From assembly GCA_963796195.1 (NCBI GenBank), contig CAWCKS010000004.1:168885-232884 (forward strand): a stretch of DNA of 64,000 nt. Reading direction: 5' to 3'. This stretch comes from CAWCKS01 sp963796195 (GTDB lineage Bacteria > Pseudomonadota > Alphaproteobacteria > Rhizobiales > Xanthobacteraceae). Under the pieces are notes generated by a model. It was not told where the DNA came from. It did not search any database and saw only the letters and a list, made by a program, of their open reading frames with translations. Made by a program: the position numbers and the translations under genes. Shown piece by piece: positions 8,739 through 16,904 of this stretch (its first letter is position 1; each line of letters starts with the position of its first letter).

Positions 8739-9796
8739 GAGATAGCCCCTTGCGCTACAGGCGCGAGGCTGAGTGCCGTGCCGTCGCGATTGAGAGTCTG
8801 GTTGATCTTGGTGAGAAGATCGTAGCGAACCATGTCATAGCCGACATCGACAGCGGCAGCAAAGCCCTCGGCATCGGTTCCGCCGTGGCTCTTGATGACG
8901 ATGCCGGTCAGGCCCAGGAAGACGCCGCCATTGCCCTTGCCGGGATCCATCTTGTCGCGCAGTGCATTGAAGGCACTGCGCGCGAACAGATACCCGATCC
9001 GCGAACGCCAGGTTCGTCGCATGGCGCTGCGCAAATACTCGGCGATTTGCCGGGCGGTACCCTCGGCGGTCTTCAGCGCGATGTTGCCGCTGAAGCCTTC
9101 CGTGACGATCACGTCTGCGGCGCCCTTGCCGATGCCGTCGCCCTCGACAAATCCGATGAAATCGAGATGCGGCAAGTTCAGCGCGCGCAACAGCTCGGCG
9201 GCCTCACGCACCTCTTCGATGCCCTTGACCTCCTCAACCCCGATATTGAGCAGCCCGACGGTCGGCCGCTCCAGGTCGAACAGCACGCGCGCCATGGCGC
9301 TGCCCAACACGGCGAGCGTGGCAAGGTGCTTGGCATCGCCGCCGATCGAGGCGCCGACGTCGAGCACGACCAACTCGCCCCGGATCGTCGGCCACACCGC
9401 CGCAATCGCCGGACGATCGATACCCTCCATCATCCGCAAGTTGAAGCGCGCCATCGCCATCAGCGCTCCGGTGTTGCCGGCTGACACCGCCGCATCAGCC
9501 TCGCCACGCTTCACCGCATCGATCGCAAGCCACATCGAGGAAGTCTTGCGGCCACGGCGCAACGCCTGGCTCGGCTTGTCCTCCATGCGGACGGCAACAT
9601 CGGTATGGATGACGCGTGACGCGGCTTTCAGGGCGGGCTGCCGATCGAGTTCGGGCTCGATCGCCGCGCGATTACCAAACAGCAGGAACTCGGTGTCCGG
9701 ATGCCGTCGCAGCGAAAGCGCGGCACCGGGGATGACGACAGAGGGACCGGCATCGCCACCCATGGCGTCAACCGCAATTCGAACCTTGCTGGGCAT
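8735..9796 (-). CDS. plsX: Phosphate acyltransferase PlsX
   Basis: PlsX converts acyl-ACP to acyl-phosphate, the first step in phosphatidic acid synthesis by the PlsX/PlsY route. The protein has 353 residues, the family's usual size. It begins VRIAVDAMGGDAGPSVVIPGA, the diagnostic PlsX N-terminus, and contains VSAGNTGALMA and the GFVEGDG and GFSGNIALKT segments. It overlaps fabH by 4 bp and lies 112 bp after the DUF177 gene, the order often found in proteobacteria, although rpmF is not between them here. Confidence 0.96.
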   Translation of the reverse strand: MPSKVRIAVDAMGGDAGPSVVIPGAALSLRRHPDTEFLLFGNRAAIEPELDRQPALKAASRVIHTDVAVRMEDKPSQALRRGRKTSSMWLAIDAVKRGEADAAVSAGNTGALMAMARFNLRMMEGIDRPAIAAVWPTIRGELVVLDVGASIGGDAKHLATLAVLGSAMARVLFDLERPTVGLLNIGVEEVKGIEEVREAAELLRALNLPHLDFIGFVEGDGIGKGAADVIVTEGFSGNIALKTAEGTARQIAEYLRSAMRRTWRSRIGYLFARSAFNALRDKMDPGKGNGGVFLGLTGIVIKSHGGTDAEGFAAAVDVGYDMVRYDLLTKINQTLNRDGTALSLAPVAQGAIS

Positions 9797-9908
9797 GAAT
9801 GGTCCAGGAACCCCTGCAGAACCGTTGGAATAAAGGCGAACCTGCCGTCAAATTGGGCGGCGGACAATAGCGTGTCCGCCGCGCGACACAACTCTTGACC
9901 GCACCAAC

Positions 9909-10490
9909 TCAGGACCGTTTTCGCGGGGGTTTCGCGGGCTCTGAGCCCATCTTCGGCTCCATCAGCGCCGCCAGGCCGGCAAACGGGTGATCCTCCGCAG
10001 TCGGCGGCGTGTGGACCGGCTCGAACACCGCGTCCGGTCTGCGGGGATAAGGATCAATCCCGAGAATCAGGAACTCGACGGCGAGTTTCGCAAGATCAAT
10101 CCGGCCGTTGACGATCGGCTCGGGCGGATCCTCGCCTGGCTCGTCGTCGGGGTTTTGCTCCGCAGGTTCGGGAATCGCGCTCGGCGGCGCAAAGAGCAGG
10201 CTGACCGGCTCCTCAATCGTGCTCTCCAGGGGCTCGAGCGTGACGACGCAGGTCTGCCCGACGACGGCTTTGACCTGTCCGACCACCCTGACCTGCTCAC
10301 CCGCGATTGGCGTCAGCTCGAACTCGGCCGACAGTTTCGGCAAATCGCGGAGTCCCACAACACGGGCGATCTCGCCTCGCTCGGCTTCATTTGCCTCGAT
10401 CGCGACGCGCAGTCCGTTCTCTTCGACGTCGGCGACGACAACGGGAACGGTCCAGGACACCTCTTGCGATTTGGTCTCGGTGGAGCGCAT
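9909..10490 (-). CDS. DUF177 / YceD-family protein
   Basis: The 193-residue protein matches the YceD (DUF177) family: an N-terminal beta-rich part (SWTVPVVVADVEENGLRV), the segment QTCVVTLEPLESTIEEPV and an acidic C-terminal region with PDDEPGEDPPEPIVNGRIDLAKLAVEFL. In other bacteria this protein affects 23S rRNA accumulation and lies upstream of rpmF/plsX. It follows the ubiquinol-cytochrome c chaperone gene by 15 bp and precedes plsX, so these genes probably share a transcript. Confidence 0.85.
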   Translation of the reverse strand: MRSTETKSQEVSWTVPVVVADVEENGLRVAIEANEAERGEIARVVGLRDLPKLSAEFELTPIAGEQVRVVGQVKAVVGQTCVVTLEPLESTIEEPVSLLFAPPSAIPEPAEQNPDDEPGEDPPEPIVNGRIDLAKLAVEFLILGIDPYPRRPDAVFEPVHTPPTAEDHPFAGLAALMEPKMGSEPAKPPRKRS

Positions 10491-10505
10491 GACAACAGGC
10501 TCTTG

Positions 10506-11051
10506 TTATGCAGGATTGGGAAAACGCCACTCGCCCGACAGCAGTGCAGTTCGATTGATCGTCGAGAGAGCTGCAATCGCGCGCGAGACGTAACCAGCGA
10601 GCGGTACTGCCGCGGCCGGATTTTCACTGCCGAGAACGTTGCGCGCCAGCGCCGCGTGCAGTTCGCCCTCGCCTGCGGTGATGGCAGCGTCATATGCGCC
10701 GCTGCGGCCATAGAACGCCTCGCCGAACTTCTTCATGCGCTTGGGCACGGTGAGGTCGCCGACCCCCATCTCGCGCAGGTTTGCGTCCATGTCGTTGCAG
10801 AACTGGTCGAACAATTGCTGCGCCTCGATAGCGGCGCCTTCGGCGCGTAGACGGCTCAGGATCATCCAGAGGTGCAGTACGACCATGTCAAAACGGCCGT
10901 TAACCGTATCCGGCACGCCGAAACGCAGGTAGAATTCCGGTAGTCGCGCCTGCGCCACGATCATGCCATAGATCGCTTCAATGGTCGCGGGGCGAGCGGG
11001 GGGACGGCCTTTGCGAGGGGCGAACGGCCAAGAGAACGGCCTGGTCATCAT
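10506..11051 (-). CDS. Ubiquinol-cytochrome c chaperone family protein
   Basis: The 181-residue protein carries the CBP3-like chaperone domain, seen in MIVAQARLPEFYLRFGVPDTVNGRFDMVVLHLWMI and in the later DMDANLREMGVGDLTVPKRMKKFGEAFYGR segment. Mitochondrial relatives assist assembly of cytochrome b in complex III; the bacterial role is inferred from that. It is the first gene of the run toward DUF177, plsX and fabH and is divergent from bamE, with a 128-bp gap that should hold both promoters. Confidence 0.9.
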   Translation of the reverse strand: MMTRPFSWPFAPRKGRPPARPATIEAIYGMIVAQARLPEFYLRFGVPDTVNGRFDMVVLHLWMILSRLRAEGAAIEAQQLFDQFCNDMDANLREMGVGDLTVPKRMKKFGEAFYGRSGAYDAAITAGEGELHAALARNVLGSENPAAAVPLAGYVSRAIAALSTINRTALLSGEWRFPNPA

Positions 11052-11179
11052 TTCAATCCATTCGGCAATGGCTCTATGTCAGCCGTGGCAGGCTGGATTG
11101 CAACCCCCTGCCCTGGTTGGCAAATTGAGGGCTCAATGCCGCAGGGTCGCAGGCAGCTTTTGGACGTAAATCAGCACCG

Positions 11180-11668
11180 ATGCGGATAGCTTTCCCGATA
11201 CGGCCCAGCGCCGATCATCCGGCCGACCCGCGGCGACGCCGGGCTCTGCGGCTGCTCGCCGTCGCAGCCGTCGGCTGCACCCTGCTGGCTGGCTGCGCCG
11301 AGGAATTCCAGAAGGGCTACATCATCCCTGACGGCGCACTGGAGCAGATTCCGATCGGGGCGAGCCAGGACCAGGTCCTGATCGTCATGGGCACCCCGTC
11401 GACGGTTGCGACCCTGAGCGGTGAGGTCTTCTACTACATCTCCCAGCGCACGCAGCGGCGGGCGGCGTTCATGCCGCAAGATGTCACCGACCAGCGCGTG
11501 GTCGCCGTCTATTTCGACCAGACCCGCCATGTCGAGCGCATCGCGAATTACGGCATGAAGGACGGCAAGATCTTCGACTACGTCAGCCGCACCACGCCGA
11601 CCGGCGGTCAGGAGATGAGCTACCTCGCACCGCTGTTCCGGCTGCTCAGCAACCGCGGTCACGAATAA
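11180..11668 (+). CDS. bamE: Outer membrane assembly lipoprotein BamE
   Basis: The 162-residue protein has a basic N-terminus, a hydrophobic stretch and a lipobox LLAGC, so it is a lipoprotein with Cys at about residue 39. The mature part is a SmpA/OmlA (BamE) domain: GYIIPDGALEQIPIGASQDQVLIVMGTPS followed by GEVFYYISQR. BamE supports the BamA complex that inserts beta-barrel proteins such as the porin encoded at 50-51.6 kb. The gene is divergent from the ubiquinol-cytochrome c chaperone gene and is followed by a strong hairpin. Confidence 0.9.
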   Translation: MRIAFPIRPSADHPADPRRRRALRLLAVAAVGCTLLAGCAEEFQKGYIIPDGALEQIPIGASQDQVLIVMGTPSTVATLSGEVFYYISQRTQRRAAFMPQDVTDQRVVAVYFDQTRHVERIANYGMKDGKIFDYVSRTTPTGGQEMSYLAPLFRLLSNRGHE

Positions 11669-11695
11669 CCACGCGCCACTATCGCGAATCAAAGA

Positions 11696-11716
11696 GCCCG
11701 CGGCTGAACCGCGGGC
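11696..11716 (+). terminator. Hairpin terminator after bamE
   Basis: An 8-bp perfect GC stem, GCCCGCGG with CCGCGGGC, encloses a 5-nt loop (CTGAA) and is followed by CCCCTCTT. It lies 28 bp past the bamE stop. The U-tract is weak, so termination strength is uncertain. The convergent hppA gene ends about 70 bp further on, so the hairpin may serve both directions. Confidence 0.6.
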
Positions 11717-11729
11717 CCCTCTTGGATTG

Positions 11730-11776
11730 GCGCATGTCCCATTCGGAAAACCGGCGTCCACTTTTCCAGGACATGC
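11730..11776. repeat. Intergenic hairpin repeat, copy 1
   Basis: GCATGTCC and GGACATGC arms enclose an interior containing TTCGGAAAACCGGCGTCCACTT. The same element recurs at 26397-26440 and 42769-42812. The inner segment TTCGGAAAACCGG is itself partly palindromic. It lies between the convergent bamE and hppA genes, directly after a terminator hairpin. Confidence 0.75.
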
Positions 11777-11789
11777 TCCCAGCGCCTGA

Positions 11790-13916
11790 TCAGTGCGCGA
11801 GGATCGCGAGCAAGAGTAGCGCCACGATGTTGGTAATCTTGATCATCGGGTTGACGGCCGGACCCGCGGTGTCCTTGTAGGGGTCGCCGACGGTATCGCC
11901 GGTCACCGCGGCCTTGTGGGCGTCAGAACCCTTGCCGCCGTAGTGACCGTCCTCGATGTACTTCTTCGCGTTGTCCCAGGCACCGCCGCCCGAGGTCATC
12001 GAAATCGCGACGAACAGGCCGGTGACGATCACGCCGAGCAGCATCGCGCCGAGCGCCGAGAAGCCCGCCGACTTGCCGGCCGCCCCGCCGCCCGCGATGA
12101 AGTAGATGATGAAATAGCCGGCGATTGGCGACAGCACCGGCAGCAGCGACGGAATGATCATTTCCTTGATCGCTGCCTTGGTCAGGATGTCGACGGCCTT
12201 GCCGTAATCCGGCTTGTCGGTGCCCTGCATGATGCCGGGCTTCTCGCGGAACTGACGCCGCACTTCTTCGACAATCGATCCTGCGGCACGGCCCACTGCG
12301 GTCATGCCCATCGCGCCAAACAGGTACGGCAGCAGGCCACCGAACAGCAGGCCGGCGACCACGTAGGGGTTGGTCAGCGCAAAGTCGGTCTTCACGCCGG
12401 CGAAGTAGGGATGCGTCGCCGAGTTGTTGGTGAAGAAGATCAGGTCCTGGTTGTAAGCGGCAAACAAAACGAGCGCGCCAAGACCCGCCGAACCGATGGC
12501 GTAGCCCTTGGTCACCGCCTTGGTGGTGTTGCCGACCGCATCAAGCGCGTCCGTCGACTTGCGAACTTCCTTCGGCAAACCGGCCATTTCCGCAATGCCG
12601 CCGGCATTGTCGGTGACCGGACCGAAGGCGTCGAGCGCGACGATCATGCCGGCGAGCGCCAGCATCGTGGTGGTCGCGATCGCGATGCCGAACAGGCCGG
12701 CAAGGCTGTGCGTGACCAGAATGCCAGCGATGATGACGATCGCGGGCGCCGCGGTCGACTCCATCGAGATCGCAAGCCCCTGGATGACGTTGGTGCCGTG
12801 GCCGGTCACCGACGAGTGCGCGATCGACTTCACCGGGCGGAAGTTGGTGCCGGTGTAGTACTCGGTGATCCAGATGATCAGGCCGGTGACGACGAGACCG
12901 ACGATGCCGCACTCGAACAGCGCCATGCCGGTGATCGGATAGGAGGCACCCTGCAAGGCGCCGAAGCCGATCAGGTAATTGATAACGCCACCGACGCCGA
13001 TCAGCGACAGAACGCCGGTCGCAATCAGGCCCTTGTAGAGCGCGCCCATGATCGACTGGCTCGCGCCAAGACGCACAAAGAACGTGCCGATGATCGAGGT
13101 GATGATGCAGACGCCGCCGATTGCGAGCGGCAGTGTCATCATGGTCTGCAACAACGGCGACTTCGCAAAGAAGATTGCCGCAAGCACCATGGTCGCAACC
13201 GTGGTCACCGCATAGGTCTCGAACAGGTCGGCGGCCATGCCGGCGCAGTCGCCGACGTTGTCGCCGACGTTGTCGGCGATGGTCGCGGGGTTGCGCGGGT
13301 CGTCTTCCGGGATGCCGGCCTCGACCTTGCCGACGAGATCGCCGCCGACGTCAGCGCCCTTGGTGAAGATGCCGCCGCCAAGACGGGCAAAGATCGAGAT
13401 CAGAGAAGCGCCGAAGCCGAGCGCTACGAGCGAATCGACCACTGTGCGATCACTCGGAGAGAGGCCAAGCGTGCCAATCAGGTATCCGAAGTAAAGCGTG
13501 ACGCCGAGCAGCGCGAGACCTGCGACGAGCATTCCGGTAATCGCACCCGCTTTGAAGGCGAGCTCAAGTCCGCCGGCGAGCGATTTGGTCGCGGCTTGCG
13601 CCGTGCGCACGTTGGCGCGCACCGACACGTTCATGCCGATGAAGCCGGCCGCGCCCGACAGCACCGCGCCGATCAAAAAGCCGATGGCAACACGCAAGCC
13701 GAGGAAATAAGCGAGCAGCGCGAAGATGACGATGCCGACGATCGCGATCGTCAGATATTGCCGGCGCAGATAGGCCTGCGCGCCTTCGCGCACGGCCGCG
13801 GCGATTTCCTGCATCCGCGCTGAGCCGGCATCGGCGCCCAGCACCGAGAACGTCGCCCATACGGCATAGACAATCGAAAGTGCTCCGCAGAACACAATCA
13901 CCCACAAAGCTGTCAT
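11790..13916 (-). CDS. hppA: Membrane-bound proton-pumping pyrophosphatase
   Basis: This 708-residue, very hydrophobic protein couples pyrophosphate hydrolysis to proton export. The substrate-binding region is clear: GGIFTKGADVGGDLVGKVEAGIPED, then NPATIADNVGDNVGDCAGMAADLFE, and the second acidic cluster DNAGGIAEMAGLP. The C-terminal KKYIEDG and GDTVGDPYKDTAGPA segments complete the family pattern. The ATG at 13916 (MTALWVIVFCG) begins at the first helix and has AGG-type spacing upstream, so it is preferred over a start 22 codons earlier. It is co-oriented with thiL, 235 bp downstream. Confidence 0.95.
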   Translation of the reverse strand: MTALWVIVFCGALSIVYAVWATFSVLGADAGSARMQEIAAAVREGAQAYLRRQYLTIAIVGIVIFALLAYFLGLRVAIGFLIGAVLSGAAGFIGMNVSVRANVRTAQAATKSLAGGLELAFKAGAITGMLVAGLALLGVTLYFGYLIGTLGLSPSDRTVVDSLVALGFGASLISIFARLGGGIFTKGADVGGDLVGKVEAGIPEDDPRNPATIADNVGDNVGDCAGMAADLFETYAVTTVATMVLAAIFFAKSPLLQTMMTLPLAIGGVCIITSIIGTFFVRLGASQSIMGALYKGLIATGVLSLIGVGGVINYLIGFGALQGASYPITGMALFECGIVGLVVTGLIIWITEYYTGTNFRPVKSIAHSSVTGHGTNVIQGLAISMESTAAPAIVIIAGILVTHSLAGLFGIAIATTTMLALAGMIVALDAFGPVTDNAGGIAEMAGLPKEVRKSTDALDAVGNTTKAVTKGYAIGSAGLGALVLFAAYNQDLIFFTNNSATHPYFAGVKTDFALTNPYVVAGLLFGGLLPYLFGAMGMTAVGRAAGSIVEEVRRQFREKPGIMQGTDKPDYGKAVDILTKAAIKEMIIPSLLPVLSPIAGYFIIYFIAGGGAAGKSAGFSALGAMLLGVIVTGLFVAISMTSGGGAWDNAKKYIEDGHYGGKGSDAHKAAVTGDTVGDPYKDTAGPAVNPMIKITNIVALLLLAILAH

Positions 13917-14151
13917 GGAATAACCTATCCTGATTTTCGTCCCGACCGCGCGATCGGCCGCTGAACAGCGGCAACGCGCCAATGGAGGCTGCCCCGAAAA
14001 GCATCAGCCGCCGCCCCAAATCGGCGCGGACCATGCCAAAATCGGCCCGGCGAAGCAACGCCGCGGAAGCCTCAAGAGGCCGGTTTTTGCAACGAAAATT
14101 GAGGGTTAGGGCTGCTTTTCGGCAATTCTTTCTCGGAACCAGTAGATGTGC

Positions 14152-15138
14152 CTAGAAGTGACTGTAGGAGGTCCGCAACAGGCTCACGGCATTCCCTGAA
14201 GCGTCCCGAAAGACGAGGGGACCCTTCCCTTCGGTGATCGTTCCGATCTCTGTGACGGCGACGCCTGCCGCTGCAGCGGCGTCTGCGAACGATCGCCACC
14301 GCGCGTCGGGCACCGTGCACAGCACCTCGTAGTCGTCGCCACCGGCAATCAGAGCTTCGATTGTGGCGGCCGCTGCCGAAACGACGCTGCGCGCCGCGGC
14401 CGATTGCGGCACCTTTGCAAGCTCGACGGCGGCCGACACGCCCGACACCACACATAGCTTGGCGAGATCGCCCGCGAGCCCGTCGGAGACGTCCATCGCC
14501 GCAGTCGCAAAGCCGCGCAGCGCACCAGCAATCGCAAGCCTTGGTTGCGGCACCCGGTAGCGGCTGATGAGAAACTCGGCCTTGTCGCGCTCCGCCGAAA
14601 TCGCACTTGCTGCGCGGCCGCCGCGCAAAATGTCGAGGCCGAGCACAGCGTCGCCGATGGTTCCCGTGACCGCGATGCGATCACCAGGGCGTGCGCCCTG
14701 GCGTTTCACCATCTGCCCCTTCGGCACGCGACCAAACGCAGTGATCGAGATCATCACCGGCCCCGGGGTCGAAACAGTATCGCCGCCGAGCAACGGACAG
14801 CCGAATGTCGAGGCATCATCGCCGAGCGCATTCGCGAACGCGCCTAGCCAGCCTTCGTCGACTTTGCGCAACGCCAAGGTGAGCAGAAAGCCTGCAGGCG
14901 CGCTGCCCTTCGCCGCGAGATCGGACAGATTCACGCGCAATGCTTTGCGGGCGATGGTGTCGGGCGGATCGGAGGCGAAATAGTGCACGCCTTCGACAAT
15001 GGCGTCGGTGGTGATGACCAGGTCATCCGCGCTGCCGGCAAGGACCGCGGCGTCGTCGAGCAAATCAAGGCTCGCCGCGCTGCTGGCCAGCGGCCGGAAA
15101 TAGCGTGCAATCAGATCGTCTTCGCCGGACGCCGACAT
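14152..15138 (-). CDS. thiL: Thiamine-monophosphate kinase
   Basis: ThiL phosphorylates thiamine monophosphate to the active diphosphate. The 328-residue protein has the ThiL/PurM fold markers: LDDAAVL near the N-terminus, VITTDAIVEGVHYF, LRVNLSDLAAKGSAPAGF and LLGGDTVSTPG with the metal-binding aspartates, and DVSDGLAGDLAKL and GGDDYEVLCTV toward the C-terminus. It lies downstream of nusB in the same direction, separated by 167 bp that contain an AT-rich palindrome. Confidence 0.95.
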   Translation of the reverse strand: MSASGEDDLIARYFRPLASSAASLDLLDDAAVLAGSADDLVITTDAIVEGVHYFASDPPDTIARKALRVNLSDLAAKGSAPAGFLLTLALRKVDEGWLGAFANALGDDASTFGCPLLGGDTVSTPGPVMISITAFGRVPKGQMVKRQGARPGDRIAVTGTIGDAVLGLDILRGGRAASAISAERDKAEFLISRYRVPQPRLAIAGALRGFATAAMDVSDGLAGDLAKLCVVSGVSAAVELAKVPQSAAARSVVSAAAATIEALIAGGDDYEVLCTVPDARWRSFADAAAAAGVAVTEIGTITEGKGPLVFRDASGNAVSLLRTSYSHF

Positions 15139-15263
15139 CGTTCACTTGGCTCGCTGGAACTGTTGCGCGCAACCTTAGCAGGCTTCGACCACCGGTGCCG
15201 CGCAAGACGCGGAAACTACGCGAGGATTTTGAGGTTTTTGGGGAGTCTTTGGCGCGTCTTTAG

Positions 15264-15278
15264 ATTGTATTATACAAT
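15264..15278. promoter_or_regulatory. AT-rich perfect palindrome between nusB and thiL
   Basis: ATTGTAT-T-ATACAAT is a perfect 7-1-7 inverted repeat in an otherwise GC-rich stretch. It lies 126 bp before the thiL start and 28 bp after the nusB stop. It could be an operator or part of an AT-rich promoter; there is no proof of either. Confidence 0.35.
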
Positions 15279-15305
15279 TTATACATCTATTGATGTCGGT
15301 GACAG

Positions 15306-15794
15306 CTACTCTAGGCGCGGAAATTCGTCGGCGCGGAATTGGCGCGCGATCTGGTCCAGCACCGCGTTGACCATGCCGGTCTCGTCCTTGTCGACAAAGG
15401 CGTTCGCGACATCGACGTATTCCGTGACCACCACCCGCGCCGGAACGTCCTTGCGATGCTGCAGTTCGTAGCTGCCGGCGCGCAGCACGGCACGGATGAT
15501 CGCGTCGATGCGCTTCAGCGGCCAGCCGCGTGCCAGCACCTTGTCGATCAACGGGTCGAGCTCCTTTTGATCGCGCACGACACCCGCGACCACGTCGCGA
15601 AAGAACGCCGCCTCGGCCGGCAAATATTTCTCGCCCTCGACTTCGCTGCCGAGCCAGTGGCTTTCGAACTCCGCGAAGACGTCGTTCAGGCCGGCGCCGG
15701 CGATGTCCATCTGATAGAGCGCCTGCACCGCCGCGAGACGTGCTGCGCCGCGCCGGTTGGCCTTCCTCAGGTGCGGAGCGTCAGCTTTTGACAT
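15306..15794 (-). CDS. nusB: Transcription antitermination factor NusB
   Basis: The 162-residue protein shows the NusB pattern: RRGAARLAAVQALYQMDIAG at the N-terminus (RNA-binding arginine-rich helix) and the C-terminal IDAIIRAVLRAGSYEL and VVTEYVDVANAFVDKDETGMVNAVLD. NusB with NusE binds boxA in rRNA operons and blocks early termination. Its start overlaps the end of ribH by 14 bp. The ribH-nusB-thiL order is widespread in proteobacteria. Confidence 0.95.
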   Translation of the reverse strand: MSKADAPHLRKANRRGAARLAAVQALYQMDIAGAGLNDVFAEFESHWLGSEVEGEKYLPAEAAFFRDVVAGVVRDQKELDPLIDKVLARGWPLKRIDAIIRAVLRAGSYELQHRKDVPARVVVTEYVDVANAFVDKDETGMVNAVLDQIARQFRADEFPRLE

Positions 15795-16314
15795 TGCGCT
15801 GGCGGTCTCTGATCAGCTGATCGAGACGCGGCTCGTGCCGGCGCTTGATGCGCATCATGATGACGGCCGCACGCGCGGCATCGCCGCCCTTGTTCTGGTC
15901 GTCGGCACGGGCCCGCGCCCAGGCCTGCTCTTCGGTATTGACCGTGATGATGCCGTTGCCGAGCGGCAGCTTCTTGGCGATCGAAAGGTCCATCAGGCCG
16001 CGCGAGGACTCCATCGACACGATCTCGAAATGGATGGTCTCGCCGCGGATCACGCAACCAAGCGCCACGACGCCATCATAGGGCCGGCCGCCGCGCTCCG
16101 CCGCATCGACTGCGATGGCCGCTGCCGCGGGAATCTCAAGGCATCCCGGGACTGTCACGACATCATGGGTGACGCCAGCGACCTTCAGCTCCGCAATCGC
16201 CGCTTCAAGCAACGCATCCTGGATGTCGTCATAGAAGCGGGCTTCCACGATCAGCACATGCGAGCCGCTGATGTCGGTTTTGTCCTTCAACGGGGAGCGG
16301 CGTGGTTCAACCAT
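15781..16314 (-). CDS. ribH: 6,7-dimethyl-8-ribityllumazine synthase
   Basis: RibH makes lumazine, the direct riboflavin precursor, and forms icosahedral or pentameric shells. The 177-residue protein has VEARFYDDIQDALLEAA, the CLEIPAAAAIAVD loop, the YDGVVALGCVIRGETIHFEIV active-site region and GLMDLSIAKKLPLGNGIITVN. The other riboflavin genes (ribE, ribD) lie 6.4 kb further right on the same strand, separated by an insert with mobile elements, so the usual cluster is split here. Confidence 0.96.
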   Translation of the reverse strand: MVEPRRSPLKDKTDISGSHVLIVEARFYDDIQDALLEAAIAELKVAGVTHDVVTVPGCLEIPAAAAIAVDAAERGGRPYDGVVALGCVIRGETIHFEIVSMESSRGLMDLSIAKKLPLGNGIITVNTEEQAWARARADDQNKGGDAARAAVIMMRIKRRHEPRLDQLIRDRQRNVKS

Positions 16315-16411
16315 GGGCGTTTGTTCCGGTTAGGTGTTGGCCGAGGTTGTAGTCTTTGGGGAAGTGAATTCCAAGGGAAGGAATGCGCGTAGCCTGGATT
16401 TTGGTCCGCTC

Positions 16412-16431
16412 ATTCCCGCGAAGGCGGGAAT
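16412..16431. repeat. REP-like short palindrome
   Basis: ATTCCCGC-GAAG-GCGGGAAT is a perfect 8-4-8 hairpin followed by CCAGCGGGA. Very similar short palindromes are scattered between genes in many proteobacteria. It lies in the ribH upstream region at the left edge of the accessory insert. Confidence 0.6.
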
Positions 16432-16492
16432 CCAGCGGGACGAGCGGCAAACCGGCAATCGCAATTCAAGCTCATCTGATTGGCTCTACGGC

Positions 16493-16615
16493 TTACTCCA
16501 TCCGTCGTGCAATCACCGCCGCAACCGCAACGAACAGAAAGAAACCCACATAGACGGCCAGCACGATCGGGGCGAGCAGGGAAAACATTCTAACCCATTC
16601 AATCGATGACTTCAT
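16493..16615 (-). CDS. Possible 40-aa single-helix membrane protein
   Basis: The frame from the ATG at 16615 encodes one long hydrophobic segment (MFSLLAPIVLAVYVGFFLFV) bounded by MKSSIEW and a basic tail ending ARRME. The clean topology and charged flanks are protein-like. No family is recognised. It lies in the otherwise unassigned stretch between ribH and the mobile element, so it may be chance. Confidence 0.3.
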   Translation of the reverse strand: MKSSIEWVRMFSLLAPIVLAVYVGFFLFVAVAAVIARRME

Positions 16616-16904
16616 CGTCCTGTGGTGAAAAGTTCCCAGGCAGAAGTTGTCCGCCTGGAGCCAAGCTGAACGGAAAGCGCTACGTAGAGTGGCGGGAATA
16701 CCAGCGAGATGAACCTGTTTCGAACCACGAAGGCGCATTTCGTCAGCAAATGAGACCCATAGCCTGCCCTGCCGGATACAAGGACTAAACCGCTCGCGCG
16801 GTAGAACGCGGCGGCTGGCGACGGGGTCAACACGATAGTGTGCCGGGACGTCCTGTCCTGAGATGAGGGGTTCGCAACCTTTCATCCAAGACAGGAGCAT
16901 CCCC

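Noticed and set aside
11916..13823. Long open frame (635 codons) on the plus strand opposite hppA
   Set aside because: It is antisense to a fully conserved proton pyrophosphatase, is rich in Asp/Arg/His/Gly as expected from GC bias, and has no motif.
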